Shown: positions 23,265 to 34,940 of the stretch, in pieces
Position numbering within the stretch: position 1 is the first letter of the stretch
How the letters are laid out: the number at the start of each line of letters is the position of its first letter
NCBI GenBank assembly: GCA_025403435.1
Contig: CM046348.1
Span: forward strand, 24,921,899-24,985,898
Length of the DNA stretch: 64,000 nt
Direction of reading: 5' to 3'
DNA from: Artocarpus heterophyllus
Lineage: Eukaryota; Streptophyta; Magnoliopsida; Rosales; Moraceae
Notes under the pieces: model-generated
The model's database searches: none
What the model saw: only the letters and a program-made list of their open reading frames with translations
What the model was told of the DNA's origin: nothing
Translations under genes and position numbers: made by a program

Positions 23265-24029
23265 TTTTTCGTTTCTCTTCTCTTTCTCTCTCTCCTCGCT
23301 AAAGCAAGCTTGTCTTTGGCAGTCGACGACTAGAAAAAAATACAGAAAAAAGGAAAATAAAAAATAAAAACAACAACAACAATAGCAGCAAGGAAAAAAG
23401 TTAAAAACAACAACAACGGTAGAAAAGAACATTAAGAACCCAAAAAAAAAAGGAAAGACAGAACAACAACAACAACAAGAGCAACAACAATGGTGATAGA
23501 ATATGTTGGCGAACACGATCTCGAAATCTTGGCCATCATTGGTGTCTCCACTACGAATCTTGGCCTTCTAGATTCCATTCTAACTTCATCAGTGGGTCGT
23601 GCAGAGATCTAATCTTTCAGACGCTGTTTGATCATCACTGGTGTGTCCCGTGGAGATACGAGCTTCCAAACATCATTCGATAGTCCCCTGTGGTCATGTA
23701 GAGATCTGAGCTTCAAATGTCATTCGATCGTCACTATTGGTTGCATAAAGATCTAAGCTTCCAATGTTGTTTGATCATTGCTCATCACCACTGGGTAGCG
23801 CTTAAAGGTGTTGTTCTTGTGACAAGGAAAAATGAAGAAGAGAAAGATTTAGGAGGGGGGATAAAGGAAAATTTGAAAAAAAAAAATGACTCTTTTTTTA
23901 AGGAGATCAAAATTTGTGGTATATATTTTTGTAAGTTTTAGAATTTGTTGCAAATTATTTAATTTTCTGTTTAGTTTTAAATCTCATTTAGGGGATTTTA
24001 ACTTAATGTAGTTAGGGGTTGATGTGATG
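23265..24029. other. unassigned repeat-like DNA
   Basis: The stretch contains a CT-rich run (about 23,272-23,296), CAA-rich runs (about 23,370-23,490) and several diverged copies of a GATCTGAGCTTCC-like phrase between 23,600 and 23,770 (GGAGATACGAGCTTCCAA, GAGATCTGAGCTTCAAAT, AAGATCTAAGCTTCCAAT) spaced about 50-60 bp apart. Composition suggests an old non-coding repeat. No coding domain is seen. Confidence 0.4.
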
Positions 24030-24768
24030 GAGAAATCAACCTAATAACCTTTCCTCTTGCTTATAGTAGCCGAAAAGCCTAAAGCCCATGTCCTAATACC
24101 TTTCTGTTATCTATGTCGAATTGTCTCAAGAGGCACTCAAGGTGCCTTTGGAGACACTCTACGGCCACATCCAAAGGCACCTTGCACCTGATGGTCAAAA
24201 TTTAGATGTTTAGCCAAAAATGGAAGAACGACTTGCTACAAGCAAGTTTGATGAGGATTATTAGACATATAGAGATGGAAAGGGTGATATTCTAAGTTCA
24301 ATCAAACTATTCCTTCAGACTCTCAAGCCATGGGAAAACTCCAAGTTGGCTAAAAATATATAGCTTGGTCTAATTCCACACCATTTTCGGATTATTTGAG
24401 TTATGCACTTGAAAAACGCCTCAAACAGTAGCTATAATGGGATTGGAATGTTGCAGTTGTTCTCCCGAGTACCGAGGCTCTAAAGCAACGGTTAAAATGG
24501 CCTCTTCTTCACCTATAAATAGACCACTCTCCCTTTACCGTATATAGTCTCAACCATGATCAGTAACCTTGTCTTAGACTCTACATTTGAGACATTTCCA
24601 AGTCTTCTAACTTCAAGACCAATTCTTGAAGTTTTGAAAACATTCAAGAACTTCTGTCACTGTAGTCTTCATCCCACCATTTTCTTTTAAGTCCGTGCAC
24701 ATTCATACTTAACCTTTCTTGAGGTTCATCAAAGTCCTTCCTTAAAATCCTCTTTCAAAACCTAATAA
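24030..24768 (+). other. LTR-like or promoter-like unassigned segment
   Basis: A CTATAAATAG box lies at about 24,511-24,520, followed by a CT-rich, ATG-poor leader-like stretch. This resembles the promoter and leader of plant LTR elements. No matching second copy occurs in the window, and no gene follows before the next repeat. A long inverted repeat lies at 24,138-24,184. Confidence 0.3.
24138..24184. repeat. 15 bp perfect inverted repeat
   Basis: CAAGGTGCCTTTGGA at 24,138-24,152 is the exact reverse complement of TCCAAAGGCACCTTG at 24,170-24,184, with a 17 bp loop. A nested AGGCAC/GTGCCT dyad overlaps the left arm. Confidence 0.85.
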
Positions 24769-27522
24769 TGTTGGAATGGATGCCCTCAAAGCATACAATG
24801 TTTTGTAAAATGATGTATTTATAAATAAACAAAGTGATTTTTTCATTATATTTGTGTGCATGTATTTGAATACTTTATGAATATTATTAAAATTCCATAA
24901 GTATCTAACTGATCTTAAAGATTATATATAAGTGTTTCATACAAGAGGATAGTATTTAAGGATAATGAATAAAATAGCCAAAATATATAATTAATTATTT
25001 GATTAAAGTATAGAATCTTTAATTGAGTGTTACTAGTGTATGTCACTTCCATTGAGAATGAAACAATCTTATCTGAACTGTTAGTATCGTGAGCCATTAA
25101 ATGAGTGCGCTATATATAATGAGATTATGTGGGACCGGGACTTGATGTGATCTGAACAACTAATAATTTTTGGTAAATATACCAAGTTCTTATCGCATCG
25201 ACTAATAGTTATATATAAGATGATCTCAATTCAGAGTTATTAGCAAACTCCTATTTATGAAATTATATCTTTTGATTTAGTCTATACGGATTCAAGAATC
25301 TAATCATATCTCTTGTATTTTAGAAGCATGATGAAGTAAATAGCCGAAAATATTAATCTTACAAAATGGAATCTATTTCTTCTCTAACAAGAAGCGGATA
25401 AATAATTCTCTTGAGTATTGATTCGGGTCTTGAATAATATAAGCACTCAATTCATGATTAATTATTCATTAGAAATCAATGACAGTCAAGGATAAATAAG
25501 TAATTAAATAGGTTAACGGATTTTATCTAGCTCTAATTATAAATTATTTAAGGGGGATCAAGTTATATATAATGACTATATCAAATAAACGACTCTAAAT
25601 TATGAGTAGTTATATCTATGATTTCAAGAATGCAATTCTAAGTTTTTAGTGGAGTAATTTTAGAATTAAAAAAAAGAGTAATATATTAATTAAAGAGTTT
25701 AGTTAATATATGGTTTTATTAGTGCTTGAAATTATGGATCTATTAGTCCCCTATTTTCCTTACAAACACTTAGGCCGGTAATTTCAGATATGGCACGATG
25801 ACACGATATGAAAACTACACAAGATAAACGGGTTTGGACCACATGTATATTGATTGGGCAATAAATAGGTTGGCCTGAATAATACAAAAATAAACGGGCT
25901 AGATTCATGCTAGCACTTTTAACACACTTTAACACGTTTAATTAAATGTGCCGTAAATGTGTCAATACGATACAACATGACCCACCCGTTTATAATACAT
26001 TTAAACTTAAAAATAAAAATATTTAAAATTTAAATCCTAAAATATATAAGGCATGTTATATCAAACCCTCAATTTCAAACCCTAGCTATTCAAACAATTT
26101 CATTTCAAACCCTCAATTTCTAAATGTGCACTTATGTTGTTTATTGGTAGATATTTATATAGGAACATTTAGATGTTGGTTATATTTTGAATTTCGGTTT
26201 GGATATGTTTATTATGTTTGAAACTTAGTTTGAGTGCTTTGTTTTGTTTTGGAACTAGGCATGACGTTGCTTGGATAGTTTTACATGCCTAGTAGTAGTA
26301 GGCTAGTTCTAATATATTGTGTCTTTGTTAATTTTCTTTCTTGGCTTTTTTATTTTTTTATTGTTTTAATTTTTCAGTTAACTGGGTCATAAACTTGCCA
26401 TATATGTATTTTTATCATGTCAACCTGTCACGGCTCGTTTAATAATCATGTTAATCATGTCGTGCCATGTTATACGTGTTATAGGCGGTTCATGTTTATG
26501 TTTACGTCTTAGGTACGTTTATTAATCATGTTGTATTCATATTCAGCCTAATCATGTCATGCTGTAAACGTACTGACACGAACACGAATTGCCAGCCCTA
26601 GCAAACACTATATGAACGAGTGAAATTATTGGTATTAATTTAGAATTGTAGAATTTTAAATTAAATATCACTCAAAATAAAATAATTATCAATTAATTTA
26701 TAAATTTTAAGTTATAAGATTATTTAATAATTGAAAATGATAATTAATTTTGAAAGCTACAAAGTGGGATCTTTCCGATATGTGTGACGTGTTACGACAC
26801 AAGGAAGGGTCTAAGACTTGTTCATCAAGTTTCCTTTTCTAAAACTTTCTAATTTTGATAAATGTGATTTATTCAAAATTGAAAATTTTAATTATAGAAA
26901 CAATTCAAATTAGGCAACAAGCAGATTTTTTTCTCTGTTCTTCCTCTTCATTGGCACCACACACAAACTATCTGCGTGTGTGGTGTGTAATACAAATAAG
27001 AAAAGGAAAAATTATATCTTTTATTTAAATTAAATATATGATATTAAAATTAAAATAAAAAAGCTTTCATAATTAATTGGGTATCTCATTCTCTATAAAT
27101 AGAGACTTTCTCTATTCACTCTACACACAAATGAGAGTCTTGGTTAGACTGTGAACATTCTGCCAGTAGTTCTAACAATAGGCCTATAAAGAGAGAAAGA
27201 TAGAGCAGAAAAATTCTTCATTCATAGTCCTGCTTTGCTCATGTGTTGAGACTAGTAATTAAAGAGAAAAGTGAGTGAGTGATCACTTAACAAACCTTAA
27301 TTCCTTTTGCACCCACACATTTGTCCGACTGGTGCCACGGATTAGGCAAGAAAGAAGATAATATCATCATATAGAGCTATTCCTGTTAGAAGATCTTAGA
27401 CCTATTTGCTTCAACTAGGTAATTAAACATAATTATTAAGCGTTAAATTAATATTATGTATGACGATACTTTATAAAAGTTTTATGAAAATTTTTGTAAT
27501 ATATGTTTCCCACGTTACAACA
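24769..27522 (+). repeat. probable old Copia-type LTR interrupted by a hAT MITE
   Basis: The segment starts TGTTGGAATGGATGCCCTCAA, a typical start of long plant Copia LTRs, and could end at CAACA at 27,518-27,522. A promoter-like CTCTATAAATAGAG lies near 27,092-27,105. I did not find a convincing target duplication, primer site or partner copy, so the ends and solo status are uncertain. The MITE at 25,771-26,601 interrupts it. Confidence 0.4.
25771..26601. mobile_element. hAT-type MITE (831 bp)
   Basis: The ends are imperfect inverted repeats: TAGGCCGGTAATTTC on the left, and CTAGGGCTGGCAATTCG as the reverse complement of the right. The interior has no coding capacity but carries subterminal CGTGTC/GACACG-type motifs near both ends. 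A perfect 8 bp target duplication, CAAACACT, lies at 25,763-25,770 and 26,602-26,609. The 8 bp size is diagnostic for hAT transposition. A TAGGG(C/T)TGGCAATT end is known from non-autonomous plant hAT elements. Confidence 0.85.
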
Positions 27523-28069
27523 TTTCCTCATATTTGCTCTAAAAATATTTTAGAAAACCAACAAATAAATCATCACCTTGATCGCCACCATTATAGCCTT
27601 AGGTTGAAGCATAGAAACGCTCATAATCATCTTCAGAGTTGATCCGAGTTCACATCTAGAGCCTTCCAGCCTTGAGCTAAGTCCAGAGTTCTTAGGTGTA
27701 GACCTTAAATGTCTTTGTTTAGAACTTTAGTCAGTTAACTTAAATTATAAACCTTAAAATAATACAAATAAGCTATAAAAGAGATAACATGTATGAAAAT
27801 TGAGGTTGTTATGACAAGCATGTTTTTTTTTTAATTCTTTTACAAAAGTGTATGAAATAGTTTTGATCGGTTTGATTGATTTCCTATTTTGTAATATCTA
27901 AAATTGCTAACCAAATTAATAAAGAATAAAAATTTTAAGCAGATCAAATTAAACTAATAATTAAAAATTAAAATAAATTAATTTAGATTGATTTAATTTA
28001 GTTTTGTCTGTTTTTCTTCTGAACAACCAAATTATGACGAATATAAAGACAAATAACATTACCAATATA
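27523..28069. other. AT-rich intergenic DNA
   Basis: No recognisable gene. A 60-codon + frame that begins at 27,460 and ends at 27,642 has no domain. Confidence 0.5.
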
Positions 28070-30171
28070 TATTGTGTAATGACCGAGAAAATTTCATTAA
28101 TAAAACCTGATATTTAATTGGGTTTAATTAATGAATTTACTCTTAAAAATGTAAATTCTAGTAAAAATTGTAATTTTTGTAAAAATTACGATAAAGTATG
28201 AATAAACGGCATTGATTGCAAATTTCATGACAAATATGATGCGATGTTGGATATTGCTGAATACAGATTTTATGAGTTTAATTACTCATAAATATGTAAA
28301 TAATATCCATAAAATAAATTTTATATCACAATTAATTGTAAAATTGTGATATAAACACATGGGTACAAAGAATACAAATATGATATAGAGTCCACCAGAG
28401 ACCTAAACCTAGTGTAAGAAAGAGGCCGATGCAGTATAAGAATACTGCTAAATGAAAACGCAGATACAAAAAACGTTATGATTGGCCTCCAAAAGTGAAC
28501 CAAAAGTAAGTCAAATATTTTTATACAGTCTAAGGATAGAAAGTACACTGATTTGACCAAACAATATAGGAAAAATACTGTGTGGTAAAAAATTACACAG
28601 TATAAATTTTTAATTCCACAAAGTGGACACCATTTAGCTTTTTATTGGGCCACCAAGCCATGAAATGTGGCCCAATCATAAGATGACACATGGTAACCCA
28701 AAGGGTTACTTGATGAAGTAACCAAGTGGATGAGGAAGCTTTTAATGCATGGTTATCACAATTTTTTTTCTTCTTCTTCTTCTCCAAGTTTCGGCAGCCA
28801 TTGATGAACCTTTCAAAAAAATTTCTCAAGCCCAAAACTTTGCAAAAACAGCCCCAAAACAAGTTTTAGAGCAAGCTCAAGAATTTTTCACAAGATTTAA
28901 GGTAAAATTCTAAACTTTTTAGCAAGTTTTCAAGGGATTTTTCATGGGTTAGGGGGAAAATTAATCCATGATATTTTTGCATGAAAAGGAAGCCTAAGAA
29001 GGAGTTCAAGGAGCCTTGGAAGGCTAGAAATCAAAAGAGCACTATTTTGGTAAGTTTAAGATTTCAAAGTTTTGAAGTTTTATGGATTTTATTTTGATTT
29101 CTATTCTTTCAAACCCATGTGGGTTCTTGAGCATGTGTTTAATGAAATTTCATGTATATGTGATGAATGGCATGTTTAAGTTGGGAAACTTTGGTTTATA
29201 GTGCAAATTGGTAATTTTTGCAAAAAGTATTATTTTTGTAATTTTGATGTTAGACTTTGCAAAAATGATGTTTGAGCATGAGAATGATTTGAATAAGGCA
29301 TGGAATAGTCTCTACAGGGGTAGATTTGCAATTTTGAAATGGATTTTTATAAAAATACCCTAAGGACTAAATTGAAAGAAAATGTTCTTTCTCAGCAGAT
29401 TTGAAAAACGCCCAAAAACACCCCTGTACAGTGAGATTTTGAGAAAAGTTAAAACATGAAAGTTGTAGATCTCGACGAAACTATTAGGCATCATGAGCGG
29501 TTCGTCAAAAAACTCAATCGTCTGTAAAATTTGATTTTTCAAAGAATTTATGAAATTATGACAATTTTTAAAAAGGGCAAAAACGTCATTTCCCAAGAGA
29601 TTTTGAATATAGTACTTTGAGCAAAAATGATGCTCGAGAGAAATAGAAAATTTTGGGATAAAAAGGACAATTTAAGCCTTGGGGGTAAAATTGTCAAATT
29701 TTTCAATTTAGGGGCTGAATTATAAAGTTCTATAGAAAAGAGGCATAAGTGTGAAGATAAAGGGATATGAGCCACTAGGGCATTATCTTAAGGTTAATAT
29801 GTGGCTATTTTTATTAAAATAACAAAATCGAGCTCGGGTAGGTCAGTAGGTTCACGGAGGGCAAAATCGTCATTTTTGCCCTAGTAACCCAAACAGCTCA
29901 GAAATGTTTTTAATGAGATAAAAAGATGATTTGAAAGATATCCGCCCTTCGTAAGTAACGATAGGGTAGAGTAAGGTAGAAATAAAGAAAACAGTGGTTT
30001 CAGAGTTGTATATGGTTATGCAACTCAACTAATTAAGTAACAAACGTTTTATAATGAAACGTAGTGGAATTGGCTAATAGTTTTGTAATTGGCCAACAGG
30101 ATCCTAGGAGCCTAGGAGAAAGGAGATCGAAGTCGATATTTCGGTACACAAATACAAGTAAGTACCATTCT

Positions 30172-30195
30172 TACCTACAGTGTGAAATGTAGGTA
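30172..30195. repeat. short hairpin TACCTACA/TGTAGGTA
   Basis: Two perfect 8 bp arms surround an 8 nt loop (GTGTGAAA). In the 3' LTR the outermost pair is lost, leaving ACCTACA/TGTAGGT. Confidence 0.8.
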
Positions 30196-30268
30196 TAGAA
30201 AGAAATGTACGTATACGTGTACCTATACGTATAATAAAGTATAAACTTGTATGTTTACCATGATATGA

Positions 30269-30470
30269 ATACCTAGGGGTATAGTCATGTATGGATACCT
30301 GTGAGTATACGATTAAAATACCTAAGTGTATAACATGTTATGTATCGGTATGTACAGTATATTACGTACCTGTGTGTACAATGATGAATACCTATGTGTA
30401 TAGAATGTTACGTACTTGTGTGTACAATACTAAATACCTAAGTGTATATAAAGTAAGTATTTGTGTGTAC
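30269..30470 (+). repeat. phased array of RTAY-N6-RTAY dyads in the 5' LTR
   Basis: Nine 14 bp dyads such as ATACCTATGTGTAT and GTACCTGTGTGTAC start at 30,269, 30,295, 30,318, 30,342, 30,366, 30,388, 30,412, 30,434 and 30,457. The spacings are 26, 23, 24, 24, 22, 24, 22 and 23 bp. The terminal four bases of each unit are reverse complements of each other. Confidence 0.75.
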
Positions 30471-31149
30471 TATGCTATGCGAGCAAATTTATGTGTTATG
30501 GATAACATGTGATTATCACATCATACATGGTATGTCAACCATAACAAATAGACTAGTAAATATGTTACCAGAAATTAAGAAAAGTATCGTACTGACTCCT
30601 GACTCATGGGGAGTTTAAAGGATATAGTATGGTCACGGTGTTACGTAGACCTAAATAAAATTGTGCAATGGTACGAACACTTGGGCCCCAGTAAATAAGA
30701 AACGATGAAGATAAGGAAAGTTTACAAGAAAGCATAATTGACTCATGCATTTATTTGAATGTCCAGGTGGGATTTATGGGACTTACTGGGCGTTAGCTCA
30801 TTAAGTTTTTCATGCTATAGGTATTCTGACGAGAAAGTCAGAATAAATCGTGATGATGAGCTGGCGGACGGATGATGTGTGTAGACTGGGTATGGTTTCT
30901 GGCGCTGTATGTTTCCATTGTATTGTATTTTAAGATATTTTGAAAGTAATATTTGATAAACTACATTGCAAAGAAAAGGTGGTTATGTAAATACAAATAT
31001 ATGTTTGTATTTCAAAAGTTGTTAAACCAGTATATGTAGAGTATTAATTAAAAAGAAAAAAATTTAAAAGAAAAAAAAATTTCCTAAATTTTGCCTTAAA
31101 GTAAGTAAGAAAAGGTTTTATCACAGCCTAAAAAGGCGGGTTGTGACAG

Positions 31150-31162
31150 TTAGTATCAGAGC
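31150..31162 (+). other. primer-binding site of the two-gag element
   Basis: TTAGTATCAGAGC follows the 5' LTR. It matches the tRNA-iMet site TTGGTATCAGAGC except for one G to A change. Confidence 0.75.
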
Positions 31163-31328
31163 GAAAATCTTGCCATCCTACTACACATTGTCGTCTGCTC
31201 CATTACCATAACTCATGTAAGATAGTTTGATTTTAAGTATAAGAATGGTCAGTACTATTTTATATGACACTGTTATATTAATTACAATAATAAATATAGT
31301 ATATGGTGGAGCCGCATCATAACGTGAC

Positions 31329-34300
31329 ATGGAGGCTGATCGAAGAGCAAGTATTGCTTTTCAAGATGCAATGTGTAACGCCCCTATGTGGGGGTTAACA
31401 GTTTTTAATGAGATAAAATAAAAATAAATAATAAAAGTAAAACCTTAAAAATAAAATTTACCCGGGACTTAAATGAAAACTCTCAACTCAAAAATAAAAA
31501 TATAAACGATAAATAAACCACAGTTTTAATGTAGCACCTTAAATTTAATAATATAAACTGTTGTCATCATCATTTTAACCCTCAACACATTATAATACAG
31601 TCACAGAAAGTAACAATTGATGCTTACATTATCATGAAGAACATTCTCAACGATTGAAACAGTCCCAATGTAATATAGTTACATCACTTCCTCAACTATA
31701 TTTCTCGTAGCCACCTCACATTTAGTGAGTCCTGAAAAGATATAAACATAAGGGTATGAGCAACACTATGCTCAGTAGAGAAAACCATTACTCACCTTTA
31801 TCATTACCACATTAAAATCTGCATGGTTAGTAAGTTACATCATATTCCAGATTATGAGGTTTATTATGATCACATCTTATGGATACCGTAGTTAATCATT
31901 ACCAAGTGTCATAATTACACATTTATACAAATATTAACAATCATCATTGTTCCTAGGTATCCATGTTAAATTGAGTATCACTCAACTCATCGAAACCCAA
32001 ATGGGCGCACTTGATCACCCTATAAACATTCCAAGGGTGTTCCGGTGAGGGGACATCAAGCCCCGAGTCCTCACCAAGTCGATTCCTGTACAGTGTGTTC
32101 TGGGACTTTCAACCCAAGGAAGCGTCATCGCCTTCCCCCTACTTTACCTTTTAGGGTATTCATGCCCAAGGACGTAACCGTCGCCCTTTTCATGTCTCAC
32201 AATTTCTCTATATTAAATCATTATTAATAGAGTTAATTTTTCTAACCATGCTTCTCAATTTATAACATGTGTCAATTCATTATGTTCCTCGCCGTACAAT
32301 ACAAGACGAGTCCATGTCATAGTTTCATATGTGATACACATATAATATCAGTTCAACATAGATATATATATATTGCGGCAAAACAATCAATTTTAATTCT
32401 ATAAAAACCTCACAAAAGATGAGTAATAGAATCCCTACCTTTTAAGCTTATCAACAGTCTCTTAATCCTGGAATCAATTAACGTTAGCTCCATACTCCCT
32501 TGATCCTAAGGCGTGCATAAGGACAATTAAAACTAAAGCACAACATACAACTACATTCATAAATAAATCATGTGTAAACCTATCTTACTAGTATGCCATT
32601 AAAGCTTTTATATAAATCTCTTTTGAATACCACAGTAAACAATTTTTGTCTTAACACAATATAAAATGTGAACAAGTAATCTATATGTTTTAGTCCCTAA
32701 TAAGATTCATCAATCACTTAGGATAATATTGGAAAGGTTGCAAGACATTAAAGAATTAGGTGGTGAGCAAAGATGGGTTCTTGGTTCAGGTTAGCAGCTG
32801 GTATACCATAACAAACTGGTAGATTTACTAGTTTCCAATACAAAAATTGAATAATTCTTAGAAAATAAAATACAACTCCGATTTAGGTTTATGATAGCTC
32901 GTTAGAAAGCCTAGGATGCTACTTTTCAAATATGCAAACCAATTCATAAAATTCATTTTAATTTAATCTTAGAATTTCAAGAAATAACCACTGCCCATAG
33001 GGGTATTACAAAGTTTAACAATATAAATTTTCTGTCTAGGGCATATACACTTAGACTTCATACATATGCTCCAAAATAGCAACAAACATATACTTAGGTT
33101 TAAGAACGCAAATTTGAATAATCCTTTAGTATAAAAGAAAATTTATAAATGAAAGACTAAATTTGTTCATAAGATTCTAACCTCGGATTATGGTTAGTTG
33201 GAAGCTTGAAATAGCTTCAAAACAGGTTCCTTTACTTCGGTATGACTGAAATTCTTGCTCAAATGGAGGTGATGGTGGCTGATTTTTATGGCTGCCTTGA
33301 AGAAGTTCTCTAAGTATTTTGCTTCAGCAAAGAAATAAGAAGAAGAGTGTGGGAACCGTGGAAGAGAAAGGAAGAAAAGATGAAGTCTTTGAAGAGAAGT
33401 GATAGAAACAATTATAGAGGAGACATGTTGAAGCATGTCACGGAGGAAATAAAGAAAATGAGGGTCAAGAGTAGTTGGAAAATATATCCTTATGTCTCAT
33501 CTAAAGACTTTAACACACATAATGCCAATATGACATTTTTGAGATTTATTAGAAGTTCTAATGCTTTTTAGTAATCATACTAAATAAATATAGGAGAATT
33601 TTAGAAAATTTAAAAATAGATAAAAATAAATATTATAAAATAAATTTAAATGAAGCAATTTTTTTTTTATACATTAAAAATTAATTTAATTACCTCAATA
33701 CCCGTTAGGAGAATAACGAGTGTCACACAATGCCACTGCGATACTATGGGAGTCAACAACCTATGGTGTTGACCGAATGGCTACACGCAGTTGAGGTGAT
33801 CTTCGATGCTTGTCATACGTCACCGCACCTCCAGGTTTTATTGGCTTCTAGATTGTTGCTGAGAGAAGCACTAGTATGGTGGCTAAGGATTGAACCTGAT
33901 GAGCGACCAAGGGATTGGCAAGGCTTTAGAGAACAGATCCAAGCCGATTTCACACCCTTACCCCCAGCAGATGCCATGCATATCCAAATGATTCTGATGC
34001 TGTGGGCAGATTGGCGAAGTAGGTTGTACTTACGTGTAGAACCGGTTTGGGGAAGATATGTAGGGGAGCCGGTAGATCACTATATCTTGAGGTTTCGCTG
34101 AACCATGATGCCATTGATTCCCCCCGAATTACCTTTACGGTGAATTTGTGATCTGGTTTGGAGAGATCTTCCTAATGCAGTCCAGCAACAGATGCAGAAT
34201 CTGGGAAATTATCTTAGTGTCCACGATTTTCTTATGGCGGTATTACATGCAGAACAAAATGTGGTTGCGCCATTGGAAGATCCCCCAGTAGATATGGACG

Positions 34301-34416
34301 AGGATGATGAAGACGATGATGATAATGATGATGGTGATGATAACATTGATGAAGAGCCTATGCTTATAATCGCAAGTGATGACAAGTCGATTGATTCAGA
34401 TATAAAGGAAGAATAG
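31329..34416 (+). pseudogene. upstream gag-type ORF, split by a solo LTR
   Basis: The frame opens at ATG 31,329 and reads to 31,373. It resumes at 33,733 once the solo LTR and one copy of CAATG are ignored. It contains a capsid-type domain (QQPMVLTEWLHAVEVIFDAC, then a REALVWWL helix). Two in-frame TGA codons follow, at about 34,099 and 34,141, and then a tail very rich in Asp and Glu (about 34,290-34,415, for example DEDDEDDDDNDDGDD). No zinc knuckle is visible. An acidic tail is unusual for a Gag, which normally ends in a basic nucleic-acid-binding region. It may be a duplicated, repurposed Gag, but that is inference. Confidence 0.7.
31374..33727 (-). repeat. solo LTR of the Gypsy-1 family, inserted in the gag ORF
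   Basis: On the minus strand this 2,354 bp segment runs from TGTGACACTCGTTATTCTCC to CTGTTAACCCCC...GCGTTACA, matching the Gypsy-1 LTR (2,368 bp) end to end. Perfect copies of CAATG flank it (31,369-31,373 and 33,728-33,732). No internal element sequence remains, so it arose by recombination between two LTRs. The position corresponding to the Gypsy-1 dyad array (about 32,790-32,830) has no clear GGCCGATGAAC units. Confidence 0.92.
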
Positions 34417-34940
34417 GACCTCGAGGAGGATTCCAAACATAGTGATATGTTGGGAGTAGAGTCAAACTAAAAAGAGTTTGTGAAGACTTTTGTGTAGTCT
34501 AATGTACATAGATATGGGATTAGTATAGTTTTGGGCCTTGTGGCTTTGGTGTATACATGTATGTCCGGCAAGTGGTATCCTTTCCGGCAATAGGGTATAT
34601 GTAGCCGAAAGTAATAACTGCTCCTGGAAATGATATGAATAGTTTATGTATGAAAGGAAGAAAGTATGTATGACAATTATGCATGTAATGTTATGAAGGA
34701 TGTAAAAAGGAAATGAAAGAGGTTCATGAAATGAAATGTATGAAGGTTAATGAAATAAAATGAATGAATGCTAATGAAATCAAATGTATGAAGTAAGATA
34801 TTGAGTTCATGTAATTGTGTATGTTTGCATGTATTTATGTTGTTTAAATATATGCAATTATTGATTGGATACTATTAAGTTAATAGTATATGCTAACCTA
34901 GTAACGAAAATATACGATAGGTATATAACGATTAATATCG
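34417..34940 (+). other. spacer between the two gag ORFs
   Basis: Non-coding sequence rich in GAAATGAATGTATGAA-type phrases (about 34,640-34,800). It could be the leader of the second gag ORF. Confidence 0.5.

Larger units (their letters stand above)
28075..31148 (+). repeat. 5' LTR of the two-gag element
   Basis: The 3,074 bp LTR starts TGTAATGACC and ends TTGTGACA, directly before the primer site. It carries a phased dyad array at 30,269-30,470 and, just before it, an 8 bp perfect inverted repeat at 30,172-30,195. Relative to the 3' LTR it has about 31 extra bp around 30,640-30,670 and many substitutions. Confidence 0.85.

Noticed and set aside
23094..23516. 140-codon minus-strand ORF rich in Cys, Phe and Ser
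   Set aside because: It reads the complement of CAA-rich and T-rich simple sequence and the dyad array. No domain is present.
24769..27522. A confirmed solo Copia LTR with defined ends
   Set aside because: Start and interior look LTR-like, but the flanks (AATAA and TTTCC) do not match and no second copy is present. It is kept only as a probable repeat.
34209..34436. Ser-rich minus-strand ORF
   Set aside because: It is the antisense of the Asp/Glu codon run (GAT/GAA) in the upstream gag ORF.
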